From: Gillisella terrae
GTDB lineage: Bacteria; Pseudomonadota; Alphaproteobacteria; Rhizobiales; Rhizobiaceae
DNA length: 64,000 nucleotides
Assembly: GCF_004801395.1 (NCBI RefSeq)
Contig: NZ_SSOA01000002.1
Location: 679,889-743,888 of the forward strand
Reading direction: 5' to 3'
The translations under genes were made by a program, and so were the position numbers. Numbering within the stretch: position 1 is the stretch's first letter; each line of letters opens with the position of its first letter. This document shows, piece after piece, positions 62,337-64,000 of the stretch. The notes under the pieces were generated by a model. That model was not told the origin of the DNA. It ran no database searches and saw nothing but the letters and a program-made list of their open reading frames with translations.

Positions 62337-62560
62337 GCTTCATTCAACGCGAGATCGACCGTATCAATTCCGCCATAGTCGCCAACCCGCCAGAGCGTGA
62401 AGTGCTTTATGCCGCTCAGCAAGCGCTTGCATGGGCGCTGGAGCCGAGCGGCATAAACTCGCCTTACGAGATGATTATGGGCACTCAGGAAGACTCAAGA
62501 GATTGTTTGGTTCGTCCCCATCCGCTTCCGTCTTCAAATACTTATTCCCATACTTGCTGA
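62333..62560 (+). CDS. Small phage-like protein with TTG start
   Basis: A 75-residue protein starting at TTG (62333), preceded by GAGGG and coupled to the upstream 44-residue ORF. The segment REIDRINSAIVANPPEREVLYAAQQALAWALEP resembles small proteins that I recall from rhizobial prophages, quoted here in two parts. The C-terminal end overlaps the convergent DUF3892 gene by 86 bases, which suggests the two were brought together secondarily. Confidence 0.55.
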   Translation: MSFIQREIDRINSAIVANPPEREVLYAAQQALAWALEPSGINSPYEMIMGTQEDSRDCLVRPHPLPSSNTYSHTC

Positions 62561-62759
62561 TTGCGACTTTGATCCACGCACGGTCGCCTGTTGACCTTTC
62601 GACATAGAAGCTCCATTCGCCGCGTTCGATCTTATTGATAGCGTCCTCTAATGTGATCTTCCATTGAGAAGTCACATACCCCCCGACATGAGTGATGGCG
62701 TGGTACGGATCAACTCTGGGGTTTTTATTGATGCACTTTATTTGGGCTGTATTAGCCAT
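62475..62759 (-). CDS. DUF3892-type small protein
   Basis: A 94-residue protein with the DUF3892 pattern: KCINKNPRVDPYHAITHVGG at the start, an ERGEWSFYVE strand region and a YLKTEADGDEPNNLLSLPEC end. The function of the family is unknown. A clear AAGGA site precedes the ATG at 62759. It overlaps the TTG gene convergently. Confidence 0.75.
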   Translation of the reverse strand: MANTAQIKCINKNPRVDPYHAITHVGGYVTSQWKITLEDAINKIERGEWSFYVERSTGDRAWIKVAISKYGNKYLKTEADGDEPNNLLSLPECP

Positions 62760-62868
62760 CTATACGTTCCTTGTATGTACCCAAGGAACGGCTTGACGAG
62801 TCTTCCGGGAGGAATCAAAGTCTGAGATGTCTTCATGCCTAGCCGTCCCGTGGTTAGGTTTGAGTTGG

Positions 62869-62962
62869 GGTGCAGGTTGTAGTGGGCCTGCACCCTGCAA
62901 TCTCAGCGTATATTCTGATTCGTTCAAGAACCGCGAAGGCGTTCACCACACTTATCCCGTGG
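62869..62962. terminator. Two hairpins in the DUF3892-upstream gap
   Basis: GGTGCAGG/CCTGCACC near 62872-62897 and CACCAC/GTGGTG at about 62945-62962. They separate the DUF3892 gene from the 58-residue gene upstream on the minus strand and may end the transcript of the latter. Confidence 0.4.
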
Positions 62963-63002
62963 TGATTTGCGTCGTTTTGAAAGAATTTTTCGCGCCTTCT
63001 GC

Positions 63003-63179
63003 TTAGGCGTGACCGGCTTCACCAATCCACCGATAGGTCAAACGCTTGTGGCGAGCCTGACGAAGCAAGTCTTCGGCGCGTTCAGCATCTGGGATTTTCA
63101 GTGCGGAGCGGCGGTTACCCTCAAGGTGTTCGCGGGCCTTTTCCGCGTCCTGATAGATTTCGTGGGTGAGGTCGAACAT
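63003..63179 (-). CDS. 58-residue small protein, unknown
   Basis: MFDLTHEIYQDAEKAREHL and a basic C-terminal half (LLRQARHKRLTYRWIGEAGHA). AAAGGA lies 8 bases before the ATG at 63179. Mostly helical by composition; not recognised. Frames on the opposite strand here look like its shadow. Confidence 0.6.
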   Translation of the reverse strand: MFDLTHEIYQDAEKAREHLEGNRRSALKIPDAERAEDLLRQARHKRLTYRWIGEAGHA

Positions 63180-63271
63180 TGACGTAATCCTTTGTTGATT
63201 TCGTTATATGAAATCGAATTTGGTACGCCAAGTATATAATTCGGACTTTTTTCCTATAAAGGAATATTTCC

Positions 63272-63622
63272 TCATTCAGCCGCGCCGCCAAACTGTTCCC
63301 ACGCTCCCATGGCGTCGGCCGCATACATGGCAGAAGGCCCGCCCCCCATGTAAATCGCCGTTCCCAAAGTCTCGACAAATTCCGCCCGCGTGGCTCCCAG
63401 CTTGATCAGGGCTTCGGTGTGAAAGCCAATGCAGCCATCGCAACGGGTGGCAATGGCAATGCCGAGCGCCACCAACTCCTTGGTCTTTTTATCCAGCGCA
63501 CCCGGCTTGGATGCTCCTTGCGCCAAAGCCGAAAAGCCCTGCATCACATCAGGAATATCTTTGCGTAATGTGCGCAAATGGCCGCTGATGCGGCGGGTGG
63601 TATCGGGATAGGATTTGCTCAT
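63272..63622 (-). CDS. Carboxymuconolactone decarboxylase/AhpD-like protein
   Basis: A 116-residue protein with the AhpD redox motif CxxCxxxH (Cys61, Cys64, His68 in TRCDGCIGFHTEAL). Members act as alkylhydroperoxidases or as decarboxylases; the two cysteines favour a peroxidase or thiol role. It stands alone. Confidence 0.88.
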   Translation of the reverse strand: MSKSYPDTTRRISGHLRTLRKDIPDVMQGFSALAQGASKPGALDKKTKELVALGIAIATRCDGCIGFHTEALIKLGATRAEFVETLGTAIYMGGGPSAMYAADAMGAWEQFGGAAE

Positions 63623-64000
63623 GTTTCAGGCCTCCACAGACAGGTTCGTGTGCACACTGAAATATATAAGAAACGCTATGAAATCGAATGCAAGCGAAAC
63701 AACCGCCTTGCGACAAAATGGATCAGGCGGATTTGATAAGCGTCAAGAGTAGAGCCAGATCAACGGCTTACGGCGTCTACCCGCGCCTCGAACCAGAGCG
63801 CTCGACGCAAAAAGAAAGGCCCCTCCCCACCCTCCCCACCCTCCCCACAAGGGCAGGCGAATCGCATATGGAACTGCATGTTTGGCGCGATATTGTTGTT
63901 GCCAGCAGCCCACTTTTGGATTCTTGAGATGATCCACCCGTTATGGAGAGGATCACGGATTGGAACGGTTTATCGAGTGTTTTGGGGATATAGAGGATCC
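63623..64000. other. Right-end gap, short C-rich tandem repeat
   Basis: No convincing gene up to the window edge. At about 63822-63848 the 9-base unit CCTCCCCAC occurs three times in a row, beside CCCCTCC and ACAAGGG, resembling part of the GC-rich arms found in the GTA cluster. Confidence 0.5.

Noticed and set aside
62967..63182. 71-codon plus-strand ORF
   Set aside because: Antisense of the 58-residue gene, which has a better ribosome-binding site and composition.

Overview
The window looks like the chromosome of an alphaproteobacterium of the order Rhizobiales, most likely family Rhizobiaceae (Agrobacterium/Rhizobium/Allorhizobium type). The main evidence is the gene block pleC-like kinase, glnE, a two-component pair, degP, cycLKJH, feuQPN, which I recall from Sinorhizobium and relatives. 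Other evidence is the family content (ETF-QO, family 4 uracil-DNA glycosylase, RcGTA-type gene transfer agent) and the short palindromic mosaic repeats typical of rhizobial intergenic DNA. No rRNA, tRNA, CRISPR array or complete insertion sequence was seen. All functional calls come from reading the sequence; no database search was made.

Layout. 1-5.6 kb: a truncated L,D-transpeptidase lipoprotein, the MgtE magnesium channel, a stand-alone FtsI-type penicillin-binding protein, and the branched-chain aminotransferase ilvE, which has a perfect 12-bp inverted repeat just upstream. 5.6-9.7 kb: ETF-ubiquinone oxidoreductase, whose 3' end is followed by 75-bp tandem repeats that re-copy its last codons. 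Divergent to it is a SIR2-domain protein with five exact 41-residue TPR-like repeats, a candidate NAD-consuming defence protein. 9.9-18 kb: an SDR enzyme, an RND efflux adaptor/pump pair with a small membrane protein, a YegD-like Hsp70, and a uracil-DNA glycosylase. 18-22 kb: an orphan protein of unknown function beside an AT-rich gap, an MFS transporter and an EamA transporter. 22.4-28.2 kb: aminopeptidase N, the PleC-like histidine kinase and a small exported protein. 28.3-43.2 kb (all on minus): glnE, an EnvZ/OmpR-like pair, degP, the cytochrome c maturation genes cycHJKL, a 17-kDa surface-antigen-like lipoprotein, and feuN-feuP-feuQ.

43.4-61.3 kb holds an apparently intact gene transfer agent (GTA) structural cluster, transcribed on the minus strand from a candidate small terminase to the gp15 tail-tip protein. 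The order is TerS candidate, TerL, GH19 endolysin, portal, g3.5-like membrane protein, protease, capsid, g6, g7, a 47-residue mini-gene, g8, g9, g10, g10.1, g11, g12, g13, then g14 and g15, with a holin-like protein beyond. Departures from the R. capsulatus arrangement are the endolysin inside the head module, a FkbM methyltransferase gene inserted on the opposite strand between g13 and g14, a 47-residue antisense ORF between TerL and the endolysin, and two GC-rich inverted-repeat (MITE-like) pairs inside the cluster plus a larger nested one beyond g15.

61.5-63.2 kb, just upstream of the GTA genes, is a patch of small accessory genes: a protein with a HEPN-type RxxxxH motif, a TTG-start gene coupled to a 44-residue ORF, a DUF3892 protein and a 58-residue protein. 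The window ends with an AhpD-like peroxidase-family protein and a gap.

The observations most worth following are the SIR2-TPR gene with its palindromic divergent control region, the GTA cluster with its inserted genes, the HEPN mini-island beside it, and the repeat structures (ETF-QO 3' tandem copies, nested MITE, two-palindrome mosaic family).
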